DNA of 64,000 nt from assembly GCA_033283265.1 (NCBI GenBank), contig JAWMQN010000001.1, positions 1,736,001-1,800,000 of the forward strand, given 5' to 3'. The position numbers and the translations under genes were made by a program. Origin of the DNA: Mangrovimicrobium sp033283265 (lineage in GTDB: Bacteria > Pseudomonadota > Gammaproteobacteria > Pseudomonadales > Halieaceae). The notes beneath the pieces are model-generated. The model was not told where the DNA came from. It saw nothing but the letters and a program-made list of their open reading frames with translations, and made no database searches. Positions 25,416-34,503 of this stretch are shown here, one piece after another; position 1 is the first letter of the stretch; each line of letters opens with the position of its first letter.

Positions 25416-26754
25416 CCTGTTCGTCAAGATATTCCTGGGTTTCTGGCTGGTTTCAATCGCGGTCCTCGGAAGCTGGACCCTGGCCACCAGGTATTTCGAT
25501 GACCTGCCGGTACTCGACAGTGACCGCCACCAGCGCGAGGGGCCGCCGCGGCGTGCCTTTCTCCGTCTCATCTACAGCCTGCAGAACGCCCCCGTCGAAT
25601 CCCTGCCGCTGATCCTGGAGACCAGCGTACAGGAGCACGACATCGGTATGTGGCTGCTGCGTGGCGATGGCAGCGAGGTGCGCGCCATCCCGGTGCCCCC
25701 GCCGGTGCTGCAGCTGGCCGGCGAACTCGGCAAGGGCCAGCGCAAGGTCTTCAGGCGCACCGACCGGGCCGACCTGATGGGCCACCTCATCTACCGCGAG
25801 GACGGCCCGCTCAGGCTGGTGGTCGCCCTGCCCCCGCCGCGGCACCCGCTGCTCGGCTTGCTCGGCGCCAACCACACCCTGCGCCTGCTGCTGGCGATCG
25901 TGATCAGCGGGCTGATCTGCTACGCCCTGTCACGCCTGGTAACCAGCCGTTTGCGGGCTATGAGCCGGGCCTCGCACAAGCTCGCGGAAGGTGCGCTGGA
26001 CACCCGGATCAAGGTGCGCGCCTCGGGGGGCGACGAAACCGACGCGCTGGCGCGGGACTTCAACGCCATGGCGGCGCAACTGCAGGCGCGCATCCAGTCA
26101 CAAAAGCGCCTGCTGAGCGACGTCTCGCACGAGCTGCGCTCGCCGCTGGCGCGTCTGCGGGTCGCCCTGGCCCTGGCCCTGGACGCCGAGGAGAAACGGC
26201 CGGACTACCTGGAACGGATGGAGCGCGACACCGAACGCCTGGAGGAGCTGATCGGCCAGCTGCTGTCCTCACAACAGGACAGCGTTACCCTGGACAACCA
26301 CATCGACCTCGTTGCCCTGCTGCAGCAGTTGTGCGACGACGCCAGCTTCGAGGGCGGTGGCGATGGCAAGTCCGTGCTGCTGGAAAGCGCGCTGGAGGAG
26401 GCCGTGGTCGCCAGCCACGGCGACCTGCTGCAAAAAAGTTTCGACAACATGATCCGCAACGCCCTGCGCCACACCGCCGCCGGCACCACGGTGCGAGTCA
26501 TACTGACACAGCGCGACGCGCTCTTCGTGGTCGCCGTGGAGGATCGCGGTCCCGGCGTGGCCGAGGAGGAGCTGGCGCGTATTTTCGACGAGTTTTACCG
26601 GATAGACAGCGCCCGCACCCGCGAGGCCGGTGGCTACGGCCTCGGCCTGACCATCGCCCGGCGCGCCATCGCGCAGCACGGCGGCCAGTTGCGTGCGGAG
26701 AATACCGGGCACGGCCTGCGCCTGGTGGTTACCCTGCCGGCGGGCGAACACTAG
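25405..26754 (+). CDS. Sensor histidine kinase, CpxA-like
   Basis: A 449-residue membrane kinase: TM1 at about residues 8-28, a periplasmic domain of about 130 residues, TM2 at about 159-175, HAMP, a dimerisation domain with phospho-acceptor H242 in DVSHELRSP, and an ATPase domain with NMIRNALRHT, DRGPGV and GGYGLGL. The periplasmic domain is rich in Pro and Arg and is the likely sensor. It is translated from an ATG inside the response regulator end (11-nt overlap), so the pair is coupled. Partner and signal are inferred from the Cpx-like layout. Confidence 0.92.
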   Translation: MPNSLFVKIFLGFWLVSIAVLGSWTLATRYFDDLPVLDSDRHQREGPPRRAFLRLIYSLQNAPVESLPLILETSVQEHDIGMWLLRGDGSEVRAIPVPPPVLQLAGELGKGQRKVFRRTDRADLMGHLIYREDGPLRLVVALPPPRHPLLGLLGANHTLRLLLAIVISGLICYALSRLVTSRLRAMSRASHKLAEGALDTRIKVRASGGDETDALARDFNAMAAQLQARIQSQKRLLSDVSHELRSPLARLRVALALALDAEEKRPDYLERMERDTERLEELIGQLLSSQQDSVTLDNHIDLVALLQQLCDDASFEGGGDGKSVLLESALEEAVVASHGDLLQKSFDNMIRNALRHTAAGTTVRVILTQRDALFVVAVEDRGPGVAEEELARIFDEFYRIDSARTREAGGYGLGLTIARRAIAQHGGQLRAENTGHGLRLVVTLPAGEH

Positions 26755-26845
26755 GCGCGAGTACGGCGACCTGGTGCCCCGGTGGCGGCGAGACGCCGAT
26801 CAGCCAATCGCGCTACACTGGACGGGCCCGGGAGGCATGCCTGAG

Positions 26846-27871
26846 ATGACCGACAAATTTCTGTTACCGCCCCGCACCCTCAATGAAAGCGGCGACGCCC
26901 GTGCGGCCGGCTTCGAGTTCGAGTTCGGCAACCTGCCGATCACGGCGACCGCGGAGGCCCTGCACCGGGCCCTCGGTGGAAGGCTGGAGAAGCTCAGCCC
27001 CTTTGAAGCCGTCCTGCACGACTCCAGCCTGGGCAAACTCAAGGTGGAGCGCGACGCCGACCTGTTCAAGTCCGGCCGCTACCGCAACTGGCTGCAACAA
27101 CTGGGGATGGAGTTTACGCCGGGCTCGCTCGGGCACGAGCTCGAAGCCAATATCGACAACGCCAGCCGCGGGCTGATTCCCTGCGAGGTGGTCACCGCCC
27201 CCGTACCCTTCGACCAGCTCGGGCAGTTGCAAACCCTGGTCAGGACGCTGGAGAGCATGGGCGCCGAGGGCACCGGCGAGTCGCTGATCTACGCCTTCGG
27301 CCTGCATATAAACCCCTCGCTGAGCGAGCGGAGCAGCGCGAGTATCCTGCGCAGCCTGCAGGCCTTCTTGCTGCTCTACGAGTGGTTTGTCGAAGTCGGG
27401 GAGATCGACCGCACCCGGCGCTACCTGACCCCCTACATCGACCGTTTCCCCCAGGACTACCTGGAACTGGTGCTGGACCGGGAGTACCAGCCGGACCTGG
27501 ACAGGCTCATCGACGATTACCTCCAGCACAATCCCACCCGCAACCGCGCCCTGGACATGCTGCCGATCTTTCACCACCTCGATGCGCCGCGGGTGGAGGC
27601 CGGCCTGCCGCGGGACGAGCGGCGGCTGGTCAAGGGCCGGCCCGCCTACCACTACCGGCTGCCCGACTGCCGCATCAACGAACCCGGCTGGCACCTGTCG
27701 ACCGCGTGGAACAGCTGGGTCTACGTCGAGCGCATCGCCGAGGACGCCGCACTGCTGGCGGACCTGATCGCCAGCTGGCAGGCCCACTACGAGGAGTTCC
27801 AGCTGTCCCAGGACAGCCGCTGGGTGAAACGCCTCACCTCGATCCTGTCTGAACGGTTTCTCGCTTCCTGA
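26846..27871 (+). CDS. Putative amidoligase
   Basis: A 341-residue protein of the glutamine-synthetase-fold amidoligase family (PF12224 type). Near the N-terminus is AAGFEFEFGNLP, the acidic strand typical of these enzymes; HELEAN, EVVTAP, GLHINPS and WNSWVYVERI follow. Such enzymes are predicted to form amide bonds between amino acids or on peptides. It is followed 5 nt later by a class I glutamine amidotransferase-like gene, a recurring pair for this family. Of two close ATGs I take 26846, with GGAGG 10 nt upstream; 26837 is too close to it. No substrate is known. Confidence 0.8.
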   Translation: MTDKFLLPPRTLNESGDARAAGFEFEFGNLPITATAEALHRALGGRLEKLSPFEAVLHDSSLGKLKVERDADLFKSGRYRNWLQQLGMEFTPGSLGHELEANIDNASRGLIPCEVVTAPVPFDQLGQLQTLVRTLESMGAEGTGESLIYAFGLHINPSLSERSSASILRSLQAFLLLYEWFVEVGEIDRTRRYLTPYIDRFPQDYLELVLDREYQPDLDRLIDDYLQHNPTRNRALDMLPIFHHLDAPRVEAGLPRDERRLVKGRPAYHYRLPDCRINEPGWHLSTAWNSWVYVERIAEDAALLADLIASWQAHYEEFQLSQDSRWVKRLTSILSERFLAS

Positions 27872-27876
27872 ACGGC

Positions 27877-28641
27877 ATGGCGGCGCAGCCGACTCCCGTC
27901 ATCGCTGTCACCGGACCGGACCGCGGCGGCTTTCCCGCCTGGATCATGACTGCGCTCGCGGTGCGCCGCGCCGGCGGTAAACCACTGCGCATTCGCCCCG
28001 GCAAGGCAAATTCCGGGCTCGACTTCGACGGCCTGATTATCGGCGGTGGCTCGGATGTCGATCCCCTGCACTACGGCGAGGAACCACTGCAGGCAGAGGA
28101 AAGTGCCTCCCGACCCCGCCTGCGGGACTGGCTGGTGGCCCTGCCGCTGGCCCTGCTGCGCATCCTGTTTTCGCGGCACACCCGGGAAAACTACGATCCG
28201 CAGCGGGACAACATGGAAAAACAGCTGATCCGGCGAGCGCTGCAAGCGCAGATTCCTCTGCTCGGTATCTGCCGCGGCGCCCAACTGATCAACGTCACGC
28301 TGGGCGGCAGCCTGCACCAGCGCATCGATCACTTCTACATGGAAGGGACCAGTAACCTGCGCAGCGTGCTGCCGCGCAAACGGGTCGCCATCGAGGCGGA
28401 CTCGCGCCTGGCGACAATTCTGGCCACGCAAGCTTGCCAGGTGAACGCACTGCACGACCAGTGCGTGCGTGAGGTCGGGGAAGGTTTGCGGGTGGTGGCC
28501 TGCGAGAGCAATGGCGTCACCCAGGCTATCGAGCTGTCAGGGGCGGAGTTTGTCATCGGCGTGCAGTGGCACCCGGAGTACCTGCCGCAATCGCAGCGTC
28601 AGCAGCGCCTGTTCCGGGCGCTGGTGACAGCCGCCCGCTGA
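27877..28641 (+). CDS. Gamma-glutamyl-GABA hydrolase-like amidotransferase (peptidase C26)
   Basis: A 254-residue class I glutamine-amidotransferase-fold hydrolase. The nucleophile is C132 in LLGICRGAQ, and His-Glu are in WHPEY; IIGGGSDVDP matches the PuuD/C26 family. A hydrophobic stretch at about residues 85-98 precedes the conserved RDNMEK. Being five bases after the amidoligase, it probably supplies ammonia or cleaves a gamma-glutamyl intermediate for it, as proposed for similar pairs; a role in putrescine breakdown is less likely because other puu genes are absent. Confidence 0.85.
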   Translation: MAAQPTPVIAVTGPDRGGFPAWIMTALAVRRAGGKPLRIRPGKANSGLDFDGLIIGGGSDVDPLHYGEEPLQAEESASRPRLRDWLVALPLALLRILFSRHTRENYDPQRDNMEKQLIRRALQAQIPLLGICRGAQLINVTLGGSLHQRIDHFYMEGTSNLRSVLPRKRVAIEADSRLATILATQACQVNALHDQCVREVGEGLRVVACESNGVTQAIELSGAEFVIGVQWHPEYLPQSQRQQRLFRALVTAAR

Positions 28642-28644
28642 TGT

Positions 28645-29652
28645 TCAGCGAATGGGCGTGATACCGACGGCTTGCCGCACCTTCTGCATCAGGGGCGCAC
28701 TGTGTTCCCGGGCCCTCTCGGCGCCCTTCTGCAGCACGCCTTCGACATGGGCCGGGTCTTCCATCAGCGCATTGTAGCGCTCGCGGGCGTCCGCCAGCTC
28801 GCCGTTGACCAGCTCGAACAGCTGCTTCTTGGCTTCCCCCCAGGCGATGCCATTCTCGAATTCGCGGCGCATGCGGGCGGTTTCCGCCTCGTCCGCAAAC
28901 GCCGACCAGACCTGGAAGACGGTGGAGTCGTCCGGGTCCTTGGGTTCGCCGGGCTCGAGCAGGTTGGTCTTGATCTTGTTGATGGCCTTTTTCAGCTGCT
29001 TTTCGCCGAGGAACAGCGGGATGGTGTTGTTGTAGCTCTTCGACATCTTGCGCCCGTCGGTGCCCTGCAGCACGGCGACCGTGTCGTCCACCACTGCCTC
29101 GGGCAGGGTGAAGGCCTCGCCGTAGATGTGGTTGAAACGCGCGGCGATATCCCGCGCCATCTCGATGTGCTGGATCTGGTCACGCCCCACGGGCACCTTG
29201 TGGGCATTGAACATGAGGATGTCGGCCGCCATCAGCACCGGGTAGCTGAACAGGCCCATGGTTACGCCGAAGTCGGGATCTTCACCCGCCTCTTCATTGG
29301 CCTGAACCGCCGCCTTGTAGGCGTGGGCCCGGTTCATCAGGCCCTTGGCGGCGATGCAGTTGAGCACCCAGGTCAATTCGGCGATCTCGGGCACGTCCGA
29401 CTGGCGATAAAACAGGGTTTTCTCGGTATCCAGCCCCAGCGCCAGCCAGGTCATGGCGATCTCCCGGGTCGACTGCTGCACCAGCGCCGGGTCCTGGCAC
29501 TTGATCAGGGCGTGATAGTCAGCGAGGAAGAAGAATGAATCGACCGCCTCGTCGCGCGATGCCTCGATCGCCGGGCGAATGGCGCCCACGTAGTTGCCCA
29601 GGTGCGGGGTGCCGGTAGTGGTAATGCCGGTGAGTACGCGTTGCTTGGCCAT
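28645..29652 (-). CDS. trpS: Tryptophan--tRNA ligase
   Basis: A 335-residue class I aminoacyl-tRNA synthetase that charges tRNA-Trp. The HIGH-equivalent TGTPHLGNYVGAI is near the N-terminus, the tryptophan pocket includes the MGLFSYPVLMAADIL region, and KMSKS is complete. Length is typical. It converges with the amidotransferase gene, leaving 3 bp between the stop codons, and is a single-gene unit as far as the window shows. Confidence 0.97.
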   Translation of the reverse strand: MAKQRVLTGITTTGTPHLGNYVGAIRPAIEASRDEAVDSFFFLADYHALIKCQDPALVQQSTREIAMTWLALGLDTEKTLFYRQSDVPEIAELTWVLNCIAAKGLMNRAHAYKAAVQANEEAGEDPDFGVTMGLFSYPVLMAADILMFNAHKVPVGRDQIQHIEMARDIAARFNHIYGEAFTLPEAVVDDTVAVLQGTDGRKMSKSYNNTIPLFLGEKQLKKAINKIKTNLLEPGEPKDPDDSTVFQVWSAFADEAETARMRREFENGIAWGEAKKQLFELVNGELADARERYNALMEDPAHVEGVLQKGAERAREHSAPLMQKVRQAVGITPIR

Positions 29653-29707
29653 GCTGAATCCGGTTGGCGAAAAAGGCGCACATGATACCTAGCTTGACTG
29701 TATGAGG

Positions 29708-30805
29708 CTATCCTGCGGCCGCGAGCCCGCCGAGCACCTGCGCGTACTCCTCTCGCAGGCTCGCGAAACTGCAGGCCGAGATATCCGGCGGCCGGGGGCC
29801 GCGCAGGGCGATCGCGGCGATATGGCCGGCGGCTGCGGCCGCTTCCGCCTCGATGTCGTCGAGGTCAGAGACATAGCGGCAGCGCGGCGGGAAAAAATCG
29901 CGGTAGGCGAGGCGATCCGGCAACACCGGCTCACAGCCCTGCAGCACCGCCTCCATCACGGCCAGACCCTGAAACTCGTGCAGCGCGGTGGACAGGACCA
30001 GGTCGGCGCCCCGCTGCCAGGCCCGGTAGACCGCCGCATCCTCGAGGTAGCCAAACTGTAGCAAACGGTGGGCAAAGTCCCGCTGGATGCTGGCAAATAC
30101 CGGCGGCGACTGGCGGAACTGCTGGCCGGTCAGCGCCAATTGGTAATCGACAGCGAGTTCATCGAGCTGGCGCAGAATCGCATACAGGCGTTCGCCGCCC
30201 TTGTCGTACTCAAAGCGCGCGCTCCACAGAATGCGCAGGCACTTCCCCTCACGCACTGGCCAGGGGTCGGCGGTCTGCGTCGGCCCCGGCACTACCGGAA
30301 CTGGCAACAACCGGGATTTCTGCTGCAGGCCGTCCACGATCCCCGCCGGCAGGTAGTCCGGCAGGCGGGCGAGCAACTCGGCCAGGCCGCGAAAGAAAGT
30401 CTCGCGGTTGTAGGCGGAATTGAACAACAGGCAGTCCGCCGCCAGCGCGCTGTAGAGACTCACCATCTGCGCCTCCACAGAGCTGTGCTGCTGCGCTGTC
30501 TGCGGGTAGGCGAACTGGTTCTCATGGAAGTACAGCGCCGTGGGCAACTGTGCCAGCGAAGGCAGCAGCCCGCGCAGGGTTGCCAGGTCGACCATGGAAG
30601 TCGCCAGCAGCAGGTCGTATTCGGCTTCGAGCACGGCGCGCTGGTCGATACCCCAGTACAGCGGGTTACCGCGCACCCGCCAGCCGAAATACCTGGGCGG
30701 CAGTTCCAGCACCTGCCACTGCCAGTGCGGAAACATCGTCTGCAGCGCCGTCCGCCAGTAAACGTGGCTCTGCGCGGCGTAGGCGGATAGCAGGAGAACC
30801 CTCAT
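29708..30805 (-). CDS. tRNA-queuosine mannosyltransferase-like protein (DUF3524)
   Basis: A 365-residue GT4-type glycosyltransferase. The N-terminal DUF3524 block (LLLSAYAAQSHVYW, LELPPRYFGWRVRGNPL, HENQFAYP) matches the family of vertebrate GTDC1/QTMAN, which mannosylates queuosine in tRNA-Asp. The C-terminal donor domain has ILWSARFEYDKGGERL and LSTALHEFQGLAVMEAV. In bacteria the same family is annotated as tRNA-queuosine alpha-mannosyltransferase by homology. It lies 34 nt after the M18 aminopeptidase gene on the same strand. Acceptor specificity is inferred. Confidence 0.82.
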   Translation of the reverse strand: MRVLLLSAYAAQSHVYWRTALQTMFPHWQWQVLELPPRYFGWRVRGNPLYWGIDQRAVLEAEYDLLLATSMVDLATLRGLLPSLAQLPTALYFHENQFAYPQTAQQHSSVEAQMVSLYSALAADCLLFNSAYNRETFFRGLAELLARLPDYLPAGIVDGLQQKSRLLPVPVVPGPTQTADPWPVREGKCLRILWSARFEYDKGGERLYAILRQLDELAVDYQLALTGQQFRQSPPVFASIQRDFAHRLLQFGYLEDAAVYRAWQRGADLVLSTALHEFQGLAVMEAVLQGCEPVLPDRLAYRDFFPPRCRYVSDLDDIEAEAAAAAGHIAAIALRGPRPPDISACSFASLREEYAQVLGGLAAAG

Positions 30806-30839
30806 CGAAACGGCCGTTCAGTCCCCGCGACCGGGAATC

Positions 30840-32150
30840 TCAGCTGGCGCCCAGGTCACCGGCAGTGTTGTAAAAGCGGCGCAAGACGCGGGAGAGGTTG
30901 TAGCCGTCGGCGGCACCCGCCAGTTCGCGGATCGAGTGCATGCCGAAGGTGGGCACGCCGATGTCGAGTGTCCGCACCCCGACGGTGCCCGCGGTAATCG
31001 GGCCGATGGTACTGCCACAGGCCATATCCGTGCGAACCACGAAGGATTGCACGGGAACGCCCTCCTCCGCCGCCAGCATGCGGAACAGGCCGGCGGTCTC
31101 GCTGTTGGTGGCGTAGCGCTGGCTGGCATTGATCTTGATCACCGGCCCCCGGTTGAGCAGCGGGCCGTGATTCTCATCGTGCCGATCGGCGTAATTGGGA
31201 TGGATGCCGTGGGCGTTGTCTGCGGAGATCATCATCGAGCGGTCGGTCAGGGCAGCATAGGCTGCACGGCTGCCGGCGATGCGCTCCAGCACCGAGGCCA
31301 GCAAGGGGCCCTGCGCGCCGCTGGCGGAAAGACTGCCCACTTCCTCGTGGTCATTGCAGACCAGCAGCGCGGTGGACACGCCGTCCCAGTCCAGCAGCGC
31401 CTGCATGCCGGTGAAGCAACTGAGCAGGTTGTCGAGCCGGGCGGAGGCGATGAATTCCCGCTTCAGGCCCACCAGCGCTGCGCGCTGGGTGTCGTAGAAG
31501 CAGAGCTCGAAATCCAGCACTTCCGCCACCGCGCAATCGGGGTGTTCCAGCAGCAGGCGCTCGCGCAGCAGGGCGCGGAAGTCCACCGCCTCGCCCTCGT
31601 CGAGCTGGCACAGAATTGGCGGGATATCCGTCTGCGGGTTTACCGTGCGGCTGTTGTTCGCCTCCCGGTCGAGGTGAATGGCGAGGCTCGGGATCACCGC
31701 CACAGGCTCGCGGTAATCCACCAGGGCGCTGCGCAGCCTGCCGCTGGCATCGCGGAAGCTGACGCGACCGGCGAGGGAGAGATCGCGATCGAACCAGGGG
31801 TTGAGCAGGGCGCCGCCGTAGACCTGGACGCCGACCTGGAAGTAGCCCTGCCTGACCCGCTCCGGGTTCGGTTTAGCCATCAGGCAGGGGCTGTCCGTAT
31901 GTGCCCCGACCATGCGCACTCCCTGCTCCGCCCCGGCCTGCTCACCGATGCCGAACGCGACGATGGAACTGCCGTTGCGGGTAACGAAATAGCGCCCGCC
32001 CGACGCCAGCTGCCAGTTCTCGTTCTCCTGCAACTGGCTGAAACCCGCAGTGCGCAAGGTCGCCGCCATGGTAGCAACGGCATGAAAAGGCGTGGTGGCA
32101 TCGGCGAGGAACTCGCAAAGCGCGCGGTTGAATGTTTGCTGGTCGGACAT
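30840..32150 (-). CDS. apeB: M18 family aminopeptidase
   Basis: A 436-residue cytosolic metallo-aminopeptidase of the M18 (aspartyl aminopeptidase) family. Metal-binding and active-site segments are MVGAHTDSPCL, ASARLDNLLS, CNDHEEVGSLS and the C-terminal FGMHSIREL. It forms dodecameric tetrahedral particles in related proteins and trims N-terminal residues from peptides. Start is the ATG read from 32150. The glycosyltransferase gene follows on the same strand. Confidence 0.95.
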   Translation of the reverse strand: MSDQQTFNRALCEFLADATTPFHAVATMAATLRTAGFSQLQENENWQLASGGRYFVTRNGSSIVAFGIGEQAGAEQGVRMVGAHTDSPCLMAKPNPERVRQGYFQVGVQVYGGALLNPWFDRDLSLAGRVSFRDASGRLRSALVDYREPVAVIPSLAIHLDREANNSRTVNPQTDIPPILCQLDEGEAVDFRALLRERLLLEHPDCAVAEVLDFELCFYDTQRAALVGLKREFIASARLDNLLSCFTGMQALLDWDGVSTALLVCNDHEEVGSLSASGAQGPLLASVLERIAGSRAAYAALTDRSMMISADNAHGIHPNYADRHDENHGPLLNRGPVIKINASQRYATNSETAGLFRMLAAEEGVPVQSFVVRTDMACGSTIGPITAGTVGVRTLDIGVPTFGMHSIRELAGAADGYNLSRVLRRFYNTAGDLGAS

Positions 32151-32236
32151 CGGGGATAACTCGGCGATCTGGACGATTGGCTCAGGTAGCGCAGTCTACT
32201 ATCCCGCGACAGCGGGCAGAAGGCCCGGGGCCTGAC

Positions 32237-33040
32237 TCACCCGGCCAGCCACAGGCCATACAACAACAGCGCGAGCGCCACGCGGTAGTAGACGAAGGGC
32301 ATCATGCCCACCCGGTCGAGCAGGCGCAGGAAGACCGTGATACAGGAAAATGCCGTCACCCCGGAGATCACCGCCGCCAGGGCGAGGCTGCTCCAGTCGA
32401 CCGGATGGCCGCTCGACGCCAGCTCCGCACCCTTGAGCAGGCCGGCACCGGCGATGACCGGGATAGACAGCAGGAAGGAGAAGCGGGCTGCTTCCTGCCG
32501 GCTGAGGTTGAGGAAAAGGCCCGCGGTTATGGTCACCCCGGAACGGGACACACCGGGCACCAGCGCCAGGGCCTGGGCCACGCCGATCACCAGTGCCTGG
32601 CGCCAGCCGATTGCCGCATCCCCGGGAACTCGAATGGCGTGACGGTCCGCCCAGCCAAGCAACAATCCAAACACCAGTGTCGTGGTGGCTATGACGGCGA
32701 GATTGCGCGCGTGAGCCTCGATGAAATCGCCGAGCAGCACGCCTGCCAGGCCGGCGGGAAGTGTCGCCAGAGCGAGGTACCAGACCATACGACTCTCGGT
32801 GCTGCTACCGCGCCCCAGCAGGCTGCCGCCCCAGGCCAGGGCCATGCGCCACAGGTCGCGACAATAATAGAGCAGCACCGCGGTCAGGGTGCCGACGTGC
32901 ACGGCAACATCGAAAGCCAGCCCCTGGTCGCGCCAGTCCAGTACCAGCGAGGGAATCACCAGGTGCGCCGAACTCGAGATCGGCAGGAACTCGGTCAGCC
33001 CCTGCAGCACAGCCAGGATAAACGCCTGAAAAATATCCAT
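32237..33040 (-). CDS. uppP: Undecaprenyl-diphosphatase
   Basis: A 267-residue integral membrane phosphatase of the BacA/UppP family that recycles undecaprenyl pyrophosphate for peptidoglycan and other envelope polymers. LQGLTEFLPISSSAHL near the N-terminus and PGVSRSGVTIT in the middle are the two conserved active-site regions. Its ATG overlaps the tsaB stop by one base (TAATG), so the two genes are translationally coupled. Confidence 0.96.
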   Translation of the reverse strand: MDIFQAFILAVLQGLTEFLPISSSAHLVIPSLVLDWRDQGLAFDVAVHVGTLTAVLLYYCRDLWRMALAWGGSLLGRGSSTESRMVWYLALATLPAGLAGVLLGDFIEAHARNLAVIATTTLVFGLLLGWADRHAIRVPGDAAIGWRQALVIGVAQALALVPGVSRSGVTITAGLFLNLSRQEAARFSFLLSIPVIAGAGLLKGAELASSGHPVDWSSLALAAVISGVTAFSCITVFLRLLDRVGMMPFVYYRVALALLLYGLWLAG

Positions 33041-33750
33041 TACTTTTGCTTTCCTTGCTCTGCCAGTTTCTTCCAGTTGATTTCATCGCGCACGTAAACC
33101 GGTTGGACCTGCTGTGCCGTTTGCGCGCCGCCGCTGCGCCATACCTCGAGCGCCAGGGGCACGAGGTCGCGCGCCCGCGGCAGGAGTTCCGGCTGCGAGC
33201 GAGCAATCCGCTGCTGTAGCTCCAGGGGAAACCCGGGCAGCAGGTTCGCCCCACTGCCGACAGCAACGATCTGCTCGCTGCCAGCATCTGCCGTGAATTG
33301 CGCGGGTGCGCAGGCGCTGGCCGCGGACAGCGCGACAGGCAGCCCGCCCTGAACCCGGTACATACCCGCATACACTTCGTTGATGCGCGCGTCGATCAGG
33401 CTGAGTACCAGGTCGCCCTCGCCAACCAGGCCCTCGCCCAAGGCCGTCTGTACCTGGCAGGCAAGGGTAGATACCGGTAATGCCGGCAAGCCGGAGCTGT
33501 AACACAGGCCCTGCACCGCGCTCGCGGCAACCCGCAGCCCGGTAAACGAGCCGGGGCCGCAGCCATAAGCCAGGGCTTCCACTCCCGCTGCCCGCAGATC
33601 GCCACCGGGCACCAGTTCACCCAGCATTCCCAACAGTCGCTGGCTGTGCTGACGGGGAATGATTGCGTGGCGATCCTCCACCGCGCCGTCGCGCCACAGG
33701 GCTACAGAACACGCGTCTGTCGCAGTCTCAATCGCCAGCAGGCCTCTCAT
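33040..33750 (-). CDS. tsaB: tRNA threonylcarbamoyladenosine biosynthesis protein TsaB
   Basis: A 236-residue ASKHA-fold protein, partner of TsaD and TsaE in making t6A37 in ANN-decoding tRNAs. LLAIETATDACSVALW at the N-terminus and ALAYGCGPGSFTGLRVA are the family signature; the TsaD metal-binding histidines are absent, as expected. It diverges from mobA with 78 bp between starts. Confidence 0.95.
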   Translation of the reverse strand: MRGLLAIETATDACSVALWRDGAVEDRHAIIPRQHSQRLLGMLGELVPGGDLRAAGVEALAYGCGPGSFTGLRVAASAVQGLCYSSGLPALPVSTLACQVQTALGEGLVGEGDLVLSLIDARINEVYAGMYRVQGGLPVALSAASACAPAQFTADAGSEQIVAVGSGANLLPGFPLELQQRIARSQPELLPRARDLVPLALEVWRSGGAQTAQQVQPVYVRDEINWKKLAEQGKQK

Positions 33751-33828
33751 CGCGATGCCTTAAATCCATTGTCGGGTGGTAGAATGGCTGCGAATTATCC
33801 CACAGTGTCCCGAAGCTAAAAACCGCCT

Positions 33829-34419
33829 ATGCCATTCAACAGTGAATCTACTTGCGACGGCGAGGTCACGGCACTGATTCTCGCTGGCGGGGCGGGCACC
33901 CGGATGGGGGGCGCCGACAAGGGGCTCGCGGACTGGCACGGCAAAACCCTGGTGCAGCAGGTTCACGAATGTATCGGTACCCAGGTGGATCGCGTGCTGA
34001 TCAGCTGCAATCGCAATCGGCAGCGATACGCGCTGATCGCCGAACTGGCGCCACCAGATCTGCGCGCCGGGTTCCAGGGGCCGCTGGCGGGACTGGAAGC
34101 GGCAATCCCGGCAGTGCATTCGCCCTTGCTCCTGCTGGTGCCCTGCGATTCGCCCCTGCTGCCGGCAGATCTCGTCACCCGCCTGAGGCAGGCGCTGGGC
34201 AAAGTGCCGGACAGCAATGTTGCTTATGCCACCAGCGCGGGCGACAACTTCTATCTCTGTGCGCTGTTGCGCACCTCCTGCCTGCAAGCACTGCCGGACT
34301 TTCTCGACACAGGCGGGCGGGCAGTGCGGCAGTGGTATCAGTCCATCGGGGCAGTCGAGGTTAACTTCGACGACGAGGCCGGTAATTTCCTCAACCTGAA
34401 CCACGCCGGGCGCCCCTGA
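33829..34419 (+). CDS. mobA: Molybdenum cofactor guanylyltransferase
   Basis: A 196-residue nucleotidyltransferase that attaches GMP to molybdopterin to form MGD. The N-terminal LILAGGAGTRMGGADKGL is the GTP-binding loop, and VPCDSPLLP carries the metal-binding Asp. Length is normal. It is transcribed alone and ends close to a terminator that serves the opposite gene. Confidence 0.94.
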   Translation: MPFNSESTCDGEVTALILAGGAGTRMGGADKGLADWHGKTLVQQVHECIGTQVDRVLISCNRNRQRYALIAELAPPDLRAGFQGPLAGLEAAIPAVHSPLLLLVPCDSPLLPADLVTRLRQALGKVPDSNVAYATSAGDNFYLCALLRTSCLQALPDFLDTGGRAVRQWYQSIGAVEVNFDDEAGNFLNLNHAGRP

Positions 34420-34449
34420 GGGCAGCCTCGCAGCGTATGCCGATAAACG

Positions 34450-34482
34450 AAAAAAGCCCACGAACGCTTGCGTTCGTGGGCT
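34450..34482 (-). terminator. Intrinsic terminator of the histone H1-like gene
   Basis: Perfect 12-bp stem (34455-34466 with 34471-34482), tetraloop, then six T on the minus strand (AAAAAA at 34450-34455 on the plus strand). It lies just after the stop codon of the leftward histone-like gene. The stem could also slow mobA transcription from the other side, although that side lacks a long T-run. Confidence 0.9.
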
Positions 34483-34503
34483 TCGTGTCGGCAGCGGCAG
34501 GTT

